Shown: piece by piece, positions 35,170 to 43,381 of the stretch
Position numbering within the stretch: the first letter of the stretch is position 1
Layout: every line of letters starts with the position of its first letter
Assembly (NCBI RefSeq): GCF_037095735.1
Contig: NZ_JBAWKD010000015.1
Span: 14,308-78,307 of the forward strand
Reading direction: 5' to 3'
DNA length: 64,000 bases
Origin: Frigidibacter sp037095735
Lineage (GTDB): Bacteria > Pseudomonadota > Alphaproteobacteria > Rhodobacterales > Rhodobacteraceae
Made by a program: the position numbers and the translations under genes
Notes under the pieces: model-generated
Told to the model about the DNA's origin: nothing
What the model saw: only the letters and a program-made list of their open reading frames with translations
Database searches by the model: none

Positions 35170-36192
35170 ATGAACCGCACCGAAGCACCAAGTGCGCCCT
35201 TCGGCGCGGCCGGGACCGCCCCGGTGGCCGAGATCGGGCTGGTGATCTATCCCGATTGCCAGCTGTCGGCGGTCCATGGGCTGACCGACCTGTTCCGGAT
35301 CGCGGGCGAATGGTCCGGTCGGCCCGCGCGGGAGATCCGCGTCTCGCACTGGCGGGTCGCGGGGGACGGTCTGCAGCCCGAGTGGGACAGCCACACCGGC
35401 GCCGGTGCCCATCGTCTGAGTCACGTCATCCTGCCGCCCAGCCTGGTGATGCCCGGGCGGATGGCGGCGCAGCCCGGCACCGCGCAATGGCTGCGCGACC
35501 GCCATGCCGAGGGGGCGACGCTCTGTTCGGTCTGCGCGGGAGCCTTCGTGCTGGCCGAGACCGGGCTGATGGAGGGCCGGCGCGCGACCACGCACTGGGC
35601 CTTCGCGGAGGCGCTGGCCCGCCGCCATCCCGGCATCCGGCTGGCCGAAGAGCACATGGTGCTGGACGATGGCGACATCGTCACCGCGGGGGGCATCCTC
35701 GCCTGGACCGATCTGGGGCTGACGCTGGTCGAGCGGCTGCTGGGCCCCTCGACGATGCTGGCGACCGCGCGATTCCTGCTGATCGAGCCACCGCGGTCAA
35801 GCCAGCGCCCCTTCGCGCCCTTCGTGCCGCGCTTCGATCACGGCGACGAGCCGGTCCGGCGCGCGCAGCACCACCTGCACGCCCGCTCGGCCGAGCCGCT
35901 GTCGGTGGGCGAGCTGCAGGCGGTCGCGGGGCTGACCGAGCGCACCTTCCTGCGCCGCTTCACCGCGGCGACGGGGCACCGGCCGAACGACTACCTGCAG
36001 CAGGTGCGCATCGCCCGCGCCCGCGAGGCGCTGGAAAGCAGCCACAGCCCGGTCGACCGGATCGCGTGGGACGTGGGCTATGGCGATGTCGCGGCGTTCC
36101 GAAAGAGCTTCCAGAAGCTGACCGGGATGGCGCCGGGGCTGTACCGCCAGACCTTCGGGATCGGTCCGACCCGACGCGCCGAAGACGTCTGA
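35170..36192 (+). CDS. GlxA-family AraC-type regulator
   Basis: 340 aa. N-terminal DJ-1/PfpI-like domain with the ATLCSVCAGAFVLAETG elbow, then a C-terminal AraC DNA-binding domain: LSVGELQAVAGLTERTFLRRF and DRIAWDVGYGDVAAFRKSF. Start ATG 35170 is chosen because family similarity begins just after; the frame is open to 35098. Divergent from the hydrolase gene, with overlapping promoter regions, so likely controls it. Confidence 0.9.
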   Translation: MNRTEAPSAPFGAAGTAPVAEIGLVIYPDCQLSAVHGLTDLFRIAGEWSGRPAREIRVSHWRVAGDGLQPEWDSHTGAGAHRLSHVILPPSLVMPGRMAAQPGTAQWLRDRHAEGATLCSVCAGAFVLAETGLMEGRRATTHWAFAEALARRHPGIRLAEEHMVLDDGDIVTAGGILAWTDLGLTLVERLLGPSTMLATARFLLIEPPRSSQRPFAPFVPRFDHGDEPVRRAQHHLHARSAEPLSVGELQAVAGLTERTFLRRFTAATGHRPNDYLQQVRIARAREALESSHSPVDRIAWDVGYGDVAAFRKSFQKLTGMAPGLYRQTFGIGPTRRAEDV

Positions 36193-36519
36193 CGCGGCGC
36201 CGCGGGCGCGGATGGGCGGGGCGGCGGGCAGCCGTGCAAACGAAAAGACCCCGACCGTGCGGCGGGGTGCGTCATCGTCTTGATCTTCTGGAAAATCAGG
36301 TGATTGGTGGAGGTTTGGGGAGCCAGATCGAACACTTTGCTCGAAGAATTCGAAGGCTTTTGCGCTATGGTTTCGAACATTAAGCTGAGCAACTAGGTCT
36401 TGGTCAAGCGCAGCGGCTTACACGCTTAGTCTTCGTTTGCCAGAGGTGCCCTATGAGGCATCATGCTTGAGTCAGGTAATGGCTTTCGGCAGGAGGCGAC
36501 GCCTCATTGTTCTGCCAAG
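36193..36519. other. Spacer at entry to lower-GC accessory cassette
   Basis: No gene. A short hairpin (CCCCG / CGGGG around 36250-36272) may terminate the regulator gene. From about 36290 the base composition becomes visibly AT-richer, marking the edge of the cassette. Confidence 0.5.
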
Positions 36520-36780
36520 TCAAGTAACCGTGTGTCCAATCGGGGTCGCTCGCGCGGCCACGTCAATGAGCGCTGCGGGGTCGAGGCCAAGGGCCCGCGC
36601 CACAACAACGAGTTCGATTGGGTCTAGCCGGCGTTCGCCGCATTCAACCTTTGATACCCACGAACGGACACACTGGAGCCGCGCTGCTAGATCACGCTGA
36701 GTCCATCCATGAGCCTTGCGAGCTTGGATCAGCGCCTCGAGCAGCGCCACGTAACCTGGACTTCGTAGTGTCTGCGACAA
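36520..36780 (-). CDS. XRE-family transcriptional regulator
   Basis: 86 aa from a TTG start at 36780 (MSQTLRSPGY), where family similarity begins; no ATG gives a sensible start. The helix-turn-helix reads LIQARKAHGWTQRDLAARLQ and VRSWVSKVECGERRLDPIE, the SWVSKVE-GERRLD pattern being typical. Divergent from three accessory genes, with a 21-bp palindrome between. Likely represses its own gene and the cassette. Confidence 0.82.
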   Translation of the reverse strand: MSQTLRSPGYVALLEALIQARKAHGWTQRDLAARLQCVRSWVSKVECGERRLDPIELVVVARALGLDPAALIDVAARATPIGHTVT

Positions 36781-36823
36781 ATGGAATACTCGGCTGCTTG
36801 ACAGCCGATATCTGATCTGCGAT

Positions 36824-36844
36824 CTGCACCCAAATTGGGTGCAG
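36824..36844. promoter_or_regulatory. Perfect palindromic operator between XRE gene and accessory cassette
   Basis: CTGCACCCAA (36824-36833) and TTGGGTGCAG (36835-36844) are exact reverse complements around a single A. It lies 44 bases from the XRE start and about 120 from the first cassette gene. Confidence 0.75.
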
Positions 36845-36962
36845 GCTCTGTTCCGTAGGGATCTCATAGACATGGTTGCCGCAACCGATCTGCGAAAAAT
36901 AGATGGCTTGGCTTTGGTGATGAAACGACAGTTGGCGCTGGAGTGTGAGTGAAGTGGCGAAA

Positions 36963-37316
36963 ATGGCCCCAATCCGCCCAGAGATCTTCCTCGACGCGTG
37001 GCTACCTGTGCATTTGATCGGGTCCAGCCTAGTGCGGTTGGTTGGCTTGACGTCTGATAGCACCGGCCGAAGCAGACCCTTCATCTCTAGGCGTCTTTCC
37101 CGGTTCGACCCGATAGCAGGCCATGCGGCTTCTGGGAGAGAGGAGATCAAACTGCTACGCGACCTGGCGACATATCATCGAGAAGCACCAATCTCGGCGG
37201 AACTTGTTCGAAAATTGAAATGCTATGTTGAGTTGGACGTTGATATTGCTAAAGAAATGGTCCGCAAGCGCCATGCGGCTATCATGAGATTCATCGAGAA
37301 AAGAGAATCGGAATGA
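36963..37316 (+). CDS. Unknown 117-aa protein, first gene of accessory cassette
   Basis: 117 aa from ATG 36963; GTG 36945 or 36954 are alternative starts and no ribosome site settles it. I do not recognise the family. The C-terminal half is rich in charged helices (LLRDLATYHREAPISAELVR, then EMVRKRHAAIMRFIEKRE). No signal peptide or membrane segment. Its stop overlaps the ATG of the next gene (ATGA), so translation is coupled. Confidence 0.6.
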   Translation: MAPIRPEIFLDAWLPVHLIGSSLVRLVGLTSDSTGRSRPFISRRLSRFDPIAGHAASGREEIKLLRDLATYHREAPISAELVRKLKCYVELDVDIAKEMVRKRHAAIMRFIEKRESE

Positions 37317-38170
37317 GCAGAGAGTGTTCTGCCAGCGCTGCGAAGAACAACGCTAACGCCGGGCGTGGACGTGATCTGGATCTCAATGAGGCCTACGCTC
37401 ACGAGCTCGATCAAGGCATGCCAACGGGGACTGGATTCCGGCTGCTACGTGCGGCCGCAGAGATCTACATCAACGAAATCTCGTCGATTCCTGATGCCGA
37501 TCTCCTGCTTGAGTATGAATTGGCTGACGTCGAGACAATTCATCTGCAGTTGGGCGAAGTGAGGTTCTCTGCGTCTGCTCTGAAGCCTCGTCTATCGCTC
37601 CAGCTCTACGTCGAGACAGTCATGCAAGACTTCGCGGGCAACCTTTGGCTGGAGCACCTTGTGCGAAAAACGCTCGGATACCTCGCTTGCGATCGCGGGG
37701 AAGGTTGCTACGCCACGGAAGGCACGCTTCGCTACGTCTGCGAAAATCACGACATTGAACTTCTGCGTCTTCTTGTCGATCCGCGCACACGGCGAGCTTA
37801 TTTCGACTTAAGCGGCCCTGACCTGAATACGGTTGAAGCCGAACTTCTCAGAATTTCTTTGACCTCTGGGGCGCGCCAACGCGGGGCTAGGTCACTTGTC
37901 CCCTGGGATAGGTTTCCGCATCGTCATAGATTCCCGGTCGTGCGAGTTCGTCCGGCGGAGGAGGCGAACTCGTCGCTGCTGACACAGGCTGAGCGATGGG
38001 CGCGGCGGCTCGAGGACAAGTTTCCGGGTATGCACCCCTATCTTCCCCGCCACATTGATAACTACCTGAGAGAAATCTGCGGAATTCCACGTGATGACAG
38101 CCGGATTCCGTGGGGCAATCCTGCGCAAGAAAGATTGCCGCTCTACGCAGATGGCAAGGTTAGAGGTTAA
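37313..38170 (+). CDS. Unknown 285-aa protein, second gene of accessory cassette
   Basis: 285 aa, no family recognised. Soluble, no signal peptide. Residues 35-150 are mixed (TGFRLLRAAAEIYINEISSI, ADLLLEYELADVETIHLQLG); several cysteines around residues 125-145 (ACDRGEGCYATE, RYVCEN). The C-terminal region has LTQAERWARRLEDKFPGM. Codon use and GC content are lower than in neighbouring genes. Coupled to the gene before by ATGA and followed 39 bases later by an AAA ATPase; the three are always read in one direction. Confidence 0.7.
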   Translation: MSRECSASAAKNNANAGRGRDLDLNEAYAHELDQGMPTGTGFRLLRAAAEIYINEISSIPDADLLLEYELADVETIHLQLGEVRFSASALKPRLSLQLYVETVMQDFAGNLWLEHLVRKTLGYLACDRGEGCYATEGTLRYVCENHDIELLRLLVDPRTRRAYFDLSGPDLNTVEAELLRISLTSGARQRGARSLVPWDRFPHRHRFPVVRVRPAEEANSSLLTQAERWARRLEDKFPGMHPYLPRHIDNYLREICGIPRDDSRIPWGNPAQERLPLYADGKVRG

Positions 38171-38209
38171 TATGGCCGATGATCTTATGGATGATAATCA
38201 CCTAGCACG

Positions 38210-39331
38210 TTGGAAATTGGTTTGACCCGCGTTCCTTTTGTGCTCGCGCGCTTTCCTGATCCCCAGCTTACAAAGCTAAAGATCGTTGAACGACTTGAGC
38301 GATTCTGGGTGAAATACCATGCGGCGACGATTGGCTATGAGTATAAGGCAAATCTTGCAGAGGATGGCCGGATTGACTTTGAGGACTGGGAAAGGAGGTC
38401 CAAGGAGCTTGAGATCCCCGAGGACATCAAGCAGCGGATCCGACGAAGAGCAGCTATCTTGGCGGAACGTAATACTACCGGCACCCCACTTTCTGACGTT
38501 CCAGAAAAGGACGTAAGGCGTCTGGAGCCAGTTAAGAATGGTGTCGACCTTATTCGTATACCTTCAGAGCACCGAGCGGATGAAATTGCAGCTGCGGTTC
38601 ATGCGGAATTTCCTTGGTTTGGGCCGGTGACCGAATGGGCTTGGCACTGCATGCGCCGTTCGGTTCGGACAGGCGAGAAGGGTTTCTGTCTGCCGCCCCT
38701 TCTACTGAACGGTCCGGCTGGAATCGGGAAAAGTAGCTGGGCGCGGTTGATCTCGGAACAACTCGGGTTGCCTAGTGTAGCGCTCGACGCAACAACTGAG
38801 AGCGCCGGATTTGGAGTAGTTGGGCTGCAAGCCGGATGGGGTAGTTCCAGAACCGGTCGTCCGGTAAATGTAATCCTGCAGAGGAAAGTTGGAAACCCCC
38901 TCGTTGTCATCGACGAAATTGATAAGGTCTCCACCGCTCATTCCGAGAAGGGAACGGCCCATAGTTTGACCGACTCACTCCTCCCTTTGCTCGAGCCAGC
39001 CACCGCGCGCGGATGGGATGATCCGTATTTTCGGGTGCCGCTGGATATGTCGTGGATTTCCTGGGTTCTGACGTCCAACTACTTAGCTATGATACCGGAG
39101 CCTCTGAAGAGCCGTTGTCAGATATTCGAGCTCAGACCGCTGACGGGGGTGGAGCTCGCCGATTTCGTTTGTCGTGATGGTAAGAGACGGGGGCTGCCGA
39201 GGGACATGATCCAAGCGATTGCGGAGGCATTCCGGTGTAGCCGATCGCGACAGCTCGCGCCGAGCCTGAGAACTGCGGTCCGCATGCTGAATGCCGCGGA
39301 GCGTGCTCTTGATCACCCGGTGCTGCATTGA
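38210..39331 (+). CDS. Lon-type AAA ATPase without protease domain
   Basis: 373 aa. AAA core: Walker A LLNGPAGIGKSSW (residues 168-175), Walker B LVVIDEIDKV (D235, E236), sensor 1 WVLTSN (N290), arginine finger in LKSRC (R302), then a helical lid. This order matches Lon ATPase domains, but no Ser-Lys protease domain follows. Residues 1-130 are unrelated. The start is a TTG at 38210; an ATG at 38172 after AGAGG opens a 17-codon frame (MADDLMDD) that ends in another frame, so the true N-terminus may be frameshifted. Likely remodels or loads the other cassette proteins. Confidence 0.82.
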   Translation: MEIGLTRVPFVLARFPDPQLTKLKIVERLERFWVKYHAATIGYEYKANLAEDGRIDFEDWERRSKELEIPEDIKQRIRRRAAILAERNTTGTPLSDVPEKDVRRLEPVKNGVDLIRIPSEHRADEIAAAVHAEFPWFGPVTEWAWHCMRRSVRTGEKGFCLPPLLLNGPAGIGKSSWARLISEQLGLPSVALDATTESAGFGVVGLQAGWGSSRTGRPVNVILQRKVGNPLVVIDEIDKVSTAHSEKGTAHSLTDSLLPLLEPATARGWDDPYFRVPLDMSWISWVLTSNYLAMIPEPLKSRCQIFELRPLTGVELADFVCRDGKRRGLPRDMIQAIAEAFRCSRSRQLAPSLRTAVRMLNAAERALDHPVLH

Positions 39332-39428
39332 ACTAGAGGTGGGGAGCTTGTGTGCATCTTACCTCATCCAGATTGACGCACGCGTGTCATCCAGATTGTC
39401 GCACTATATCCTGATGTCACGAAAGAAA

Positions 39429-39450
39429 GCAGCGCCCAGTGGGGCGCTGC
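39429..39450 (-). terminator. Rho-independent terminator for YHYH peptide gene
   Basis: GCAGCGCCC (39429-39437) pairs with GGGCGCTGC (39442-39450); on the minus strand it is followed by TTTCTTTC. It lies 7 bases beyond the stop of the small gene. Confidence 0.8.
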
Positions 39451-39457
39451 CGGTCAC

Positions 39458-39586
39458 TCAATGGCAATGATACGTGCCGTTGCTGGTCTGATTATGACAC
39501 CCTTGGGAGTTCAGGCCGCCGCCGTGGGCAAGGGCTGCGGTCGAGACGAGGGTCGCCAGGGTGGTAATCGCAACGTAGAGTTTCAC
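39458..39586 (-). CDS. Small secreted YHYH-domain peptide
   Basis: 42 aa, GTG start with GGAG six bases upstream. A signal peptide (MKLYVAITTLATLVSTAALA) precedes the short mature part HGGGLNSQGCHNQTSNGTYHCH, described here by its GGLN, GCHN and YHCH motifs, which define YHYH-domain proteins. The two cysteines and three histidines could bind metal or form a disulfide. It has its own intrinsic terminator, so it is a real, separately transcribed gene. Function unknown. Confidence 0.85.
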   Translation of the reverse strand: MKLYVAITTLATLVSTAALAHGGGLNSQGCHNQTSNGTYHCH

Positions 39587-39908
39587 GATAGTCTCCAGAT
39601 GTTTGAATAGGCAGTGCCGACTAGAAATCTCCGGACAAAGTCCGCGCCATGGCGGTCGCGCGAAACGGGAAGGCTTGTTTGGGCCTTCTCTTAGGCGGCG
39701 ATGGGATAAGCCACGCCGGGGCAGACCAGCCCGCGAATTGTTTTACCGCGGTGTCCATTGACCTGCACCGAGTCATGTCTGAACCCCGCGACCAACAAGC
39801 AACCGCCGCACGGCTGCATAGCAAACCGCTAGGGACCAGGCTGGTCGCGTTCTACGCGAAGGGCACGGCTCGTCTATCGACGCCTCGTTCTCACGCGGGC
39901 GCGCACTG
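39587..39908. other. Spacer between YHYH gene and hybrid kinase
   Basis: No gene supported; no clear transposon, RNA or terminator seen. Confidence 0.5.
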
Positions 39909-42539
39909 CTACACAGGGTCCAGCACTTCGCGCAGCTTCGTCGCAAGTTGTTCCAATGCAAAGGGTTTCGAAAGGAAGTTGGTCCCAGCGTCGATCACGC
40001 CATCGTTCCCCATGGCATTGCGGGTATACCCGGAGGTGAAAATGACCCGTAGATCAGGCCGCAATTGGAGCGCTCGGTCAGCCAGCTGGCGACCGGTCAT
40101 CTCGGGCATGATGACATCGGTGAAGAGCAGGGTTATCTGAGGTTCGCGCTCGATGATCGCCAGGGCCTCCGGTCCGCTGGCGGCTTCGAGCGTTATGTAG
40201 CCCAACTCCCGCATCGCCTCGATCGTGAAGTGGCGGACGCGTTCTTCATCCTCCACCACCAGCACTGTTTCTTGGTCGCGGGCGCGCAGCGGCGGTGCTT
40301 CGGCGTGCCTTCGGGTCGGCATCACACCCTCATCCAAGGTTCGCGGCAGGTAGAGCTTGATCGTGGTGCCATGACCGGGCTCGGAGTAGATCTTCACATG
40401 GCCGCCGGATTGACGGGCGAAGCCGAACACCTGGCTCAGGCCTAAGCCGGTGCCCTTGCCTACTCCCTTGGTGGTAAAGAATGGTTCGAAGGCTCGGCGA
40501 ACCACTTCAGGCGACATGCCGGTCCCAGTGTCGGACACGCTGACCAGAACATATTGCCCAGCCTGGATGTCCGCATCGCGCGCATAGGACGCATCGACAT
40601 GGACGTTGGCGGTTTCGATCGTCACCTTGCCGCCATCCACCATCGCGTCACGCGCGTTCACGGCCAAGTTCACGATCGCATGCTCGAGCTGGTTAGGGTC
40701 GACTTTGGTCGTCCAGAGATCGGGGCCGGCTACCGTCTCCAGCGACACCTCGTCGCCGAGCGACCGAATGAGCATGTCGCTCAAGTCCTTCACGAGACGA
40801 TTGACGTCAAGAACCTCGGAAGCCAGCGGCTGCCTTCGGGCGAACGCCAGAAGGCGTTGCGTCAGGAGCATGGCGCGCTTGGCACCGTCCATCGCTCCAT
40901 CGATGAAGTCTCCAACTTCGGTATCGCCGCGGGCGAGGCGGCGCTGAGTGAGGTTCAGGCCTCCCATGATCACCGCCAGCATATTGTTGAAGTCATGAGC
41001 GATGCCCCCGGTCAGCTGTCCGACGGCCTCCATTTTCTGCAACTGACGAAGTGCATCCTCCGCCTCTGCCCGGCGTCGGCTTTCTTCTTGAAGCTCCAGC
41101 GTGCGCTGCGTCAGTGTGAGGTTCTGCCGATCAATGCGCTGGGTCCGACGCAGCTCCGCCTCGGCTCGCTCGATCGCGAGCCAAGTCAGAAGAACGAGTT
41201 CCGATGCCAACGCAACTTCTGGAGGAGACCAGTGGCGCGCGGATGCTTGATGCAGATAAATCCCAGCCGCCCATCGCCCGTCACTCATCAGCGGAACGCA
41301 GATCCCGGCCATCACGTCTGCTTCGCTGTATGGGGTGAGTTTGCCATCGGCATCCACGCGCGCATCGCTGAATACCAAGGTGCGCCCGGCCCGTCGTTCG
41401 CTCTCGGCGTAAGGTCCGAACCCGCTGGCCGGTTGCTCACCGATCAGCGGCGACAGAGTGCTGTCTGCCCAGCCTCCAGAGTGGAGAACCCGATCGTTGC
41501 CGAGAATTCGGTAGAAGCCGACGCGGTCGACCTTCAGACGCCGCCCCAGAACCTCTGACGAGTAGCGCAGGATGGCTTCAGGGTCGCGCAGTGACCGCTG
41601 GTGGCCAATGACATTGATGACGAACTCGCGCTCTTCCTTGGCGGCGCGGAGTTCGCCCTCAAGCCGCTTCTGCGCTGTGACGTCGAAGGACACACCGGGG
41701 AGCCGCGCACAACTTCCGTCAGCCCCCGGCACACAGTGTCCTTGGGCCGATACCCAACGCACCGACCCGTCAGCGCGCAGGAGACGGTATTCTGATGTGA
41801 ATGCGCCGACTTCGACGACGGCGTTCGTAACCTCCGACTGCACTCGGTCGCGATCGTCCGGATGGATGCCTTTGAAAAACGAGGCGATCGGCGCTCCGGC
41901 TTCCGCCACTGCGGGATCGACTCCGTAGAGATGGGCAAAGCGCGCGTCCGCTGTCACCCTGTCTGCCGGAACATCCCAGTCCCAGGTGCCGATGCCCTTG
42001 CCGGCGGACATGGCCAAGCGCAACCGTTCGTCGGCCTCGTCACGGCGGCGCTCGGCGAGCACCCGGTCTGTCGTCTCACCCGTCACGCAGAATAGTCCTG
42101 CGATCCGGCCCTCGTCGTCAAACGCAGGCGAATAACTGAAGGTCCAGTAGCTTTCTTCCGGCACTTGCTCCCGGCTGATGTCGAGGCGCATGTCCGTCAG
42201 CTTTCGGCTCTCGCCTGCGAGCGTTGCATCGACCAGCGGTCCGATGTCATCCCAGATACTCGCCCATAGCTTCCGAAACGGTCGACCGATCGCGCCTTGA
42301 GCCCGATAACCGAGGATCGGCCGGTAGGCGTCGTTGTAGAACGACCTGAGGTCCGGTCCCCACGCGAGAAACATCGGCAGTGGGCAGGCGAGCATCATGG
42401 CAAGCGTGCTGCGTAGGGAAACCGGCCATTCCCGGATCGGCCCGATCGGCGTCGACGCCCAGTCGATTGCCGCAATCTCGGCCCCGACCGGGCTACTCTC
42501 GACCCGAAGAAACTCAGGTGCGCATTCGGCGCGGGTCAT
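39909..42539 (-). CDS. Hybrid sensor histidine kinase (PAS-PAS-GAF-HK-receiver)
   Basis: 876 aa from the ATG after GGAGGA; the open frame extends far upstream without similarity. Domains: PAS at about 35-165 (FLAWGPDLRSFYNDAYRPILG), PAS at 170-290, GAF at 305-460, dimerisation domain with H515 in GGIAHDFNNMLAV, ATPase domain with N-box NLAVNARDAM and G boxes SDTGTGM and KGTGLGLSQV, then a receiver with D808 (LLFTDVIMPEM) and K858. No membrane segment, so cytoplasmic sensing. The HDFNN H-box is typical of alphaproteobacterial hybrid kinases. Signal unknown. Confidence 0.92.
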   Translation of the reverse strand: MTRAECAPEFLRVESSPVGAEIAAIDWASTPIGPIREWPVSLRSTLAMMLACPLPMFLAWGPDLRSFYNDAYRPILGYRAQGAIGRPFRKLWASIWDDIGPLVDATLAGESRKLTDMRLDISREQVPEESYWTFSYSPAFDDEGRIAGLFCVTGETTDRVLAERRRDEADERLRLAMSAGKGIGTWDWDVPADRVTADARFAHLYGVDPAVAEAGAPIASFFKGIHPDDRDRVQSEVTNAVVEVGAFTSEYRLLRADGSVRWVSAQGHCVPGADGSCARLPGVSFDVTAQKRLEGELRAAKEEREFVINVIGHQRSLRDPEAILRYSSEVLGRRLKVDRVGFYRILGNDRVLHSGGWADSTLSPLIGEQPASGFGPYAESERRAGRTLVFSDARVDADGKLTPYSEADVMAGICVPLMSDGRWAAGIYLHQASARHWSPPEVALASELVLLTWLAIERAEAELRRTQRIDRQNLTLTQRTLELQEESRRRAEAEDALRQLQKMEAVGQLTGGIAHDFNNMLAVIMGGLNLTQRRLARGDTEVGDFIDGAMDGAKRAMLLTQRLLAFARRQPLASEVLDVNRLVKDLSDMLIRSLGDEVSLETVAGPDLWTTKVDPNQLEHAIVNLAVNARDAMVDGGKVTIETANVHVDASYARDADIQAGQYVLVSVSDTGTGMSPEVVRRAFEPFFTTKGVGKGTGLGLSQVFGFARQSGGHVKIYSEPGHGTTIKLYLPRTLDEGVMPTRRHAEAPPLRARDQETVLVVEDEERVRHFTIEAMRELGYITLEAASGPEALAIIEREPQITLLFTDVIMPEMTGRQLADRALQLRPDLRVIFTSGYTRNAMGNDGVIDAGTNFLSKPFALEQLATKLREVLDPV

Positions 42540-43051
42540 GGCGGTGGTCCTCCGAACCCTCCAGCGGGCAGTTTCTGCAGCTGGGATGGTCGCAGTCACC
42601 AAACACTGGGGTCGGCACAGAGTCCAACCAAAACCCTGACTTGCTGATCGGAGGCTGCGCCTTGAGAGGGGGGAAAGATCTGTGCCGAACTGAGCCTTCC
42701 GATCACCGCGCCGATATATCCAAATCATGGGATCGCAGACTACCGCTCGCTTCGTGCGAAAGCGGCACCCCGGCAAGGCCTTTGGGCGCCTTGCCGGCTC
42801 AACCAACTGCCACTTGCACTGTGCACGGACGGCCCGACCTGGGGGACGGGCCGTCCGGCGGCCAGAAACCGAACGTTGCTGGCACGCTCTGATTTCGTCC
42901 CAGAATCCCGCTAGAATCAAGGCCGCACAGGGGTGAAGTTGCGGAATTCGCGCCATTCTGGGCGCTGCTCGACCAGCCCGGCTAATGCAGCAGGACCTTT
43001 CGGCCTGATGCCTTGGTTCATGGCATTGTGCGATCCGGGCACGCGGTAGGT
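42540..43051. other. Spacer between hybrid kinase and small membrane protein
   Basis: No gene supported. Confidence 0.45.
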
Positions 43052-43381
43052 TCAAAAATCGTCCTGTCGGCCACGCAGGCGGATCTGCATCAGCGAGCCT
43101 TCGCGCCGGGCACGCGCGATGCGGCCGCGCTGGAGGAACCAGCGTCGCAAATGCAGAAAGGCCATTCCGCCACCTGCCAGCAGACTCAGCGTCGGCGCCC
43201 AACGATCCAGCCGGATGGCTCCTCCATTGGCCATTGCATAGCCCATCAGGGCCGTCGCAGCGGCGAGGCCAAGGCACCAAGCGATGTGCCTGTCGCCCAC
43301 GGCCCGAAGAAGAATCGGCATGCTGCCGAGGCCGTAGCCGAAACCCAAGGGGGCGAGGAGAACCACGAATTCATCGGTCAT
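43052..43381 (-). CDS. Small two-segment membrane protein
   Basis: 109 aa with three hydrophobic stretches: FVVLLAPLGFGYGLGSMPILL, CLGLAAATALMGYAMA and LSLLAGGGMAFLH, ending in a basic cytoplasmic tail. No family recognised. The first 21 codons are duplicated at 3423-3483 by the inverted repeat. It is divergent from oxidoreductase copy B, which suggests co-regulation. Confidence 0.65.
   Translation of the reverse strand: MTDEFVVLLAPLGFGYGLGSMPILLRAVGDRHIAWCLGLAAATALMGYAMANGGAIRLDRWAPTLSLLAGGGMAFLHLRRWFLQRGRIARARREGSLMQIRLRGRQDDF

Noticed and set aside
39909..43280. 1123-codon open frame including the hybrid kinase
   Set aside because: The first 247 codons have no similarity and cross the small membrane gene; the kinase starts at 42539 with a good ribosome site.
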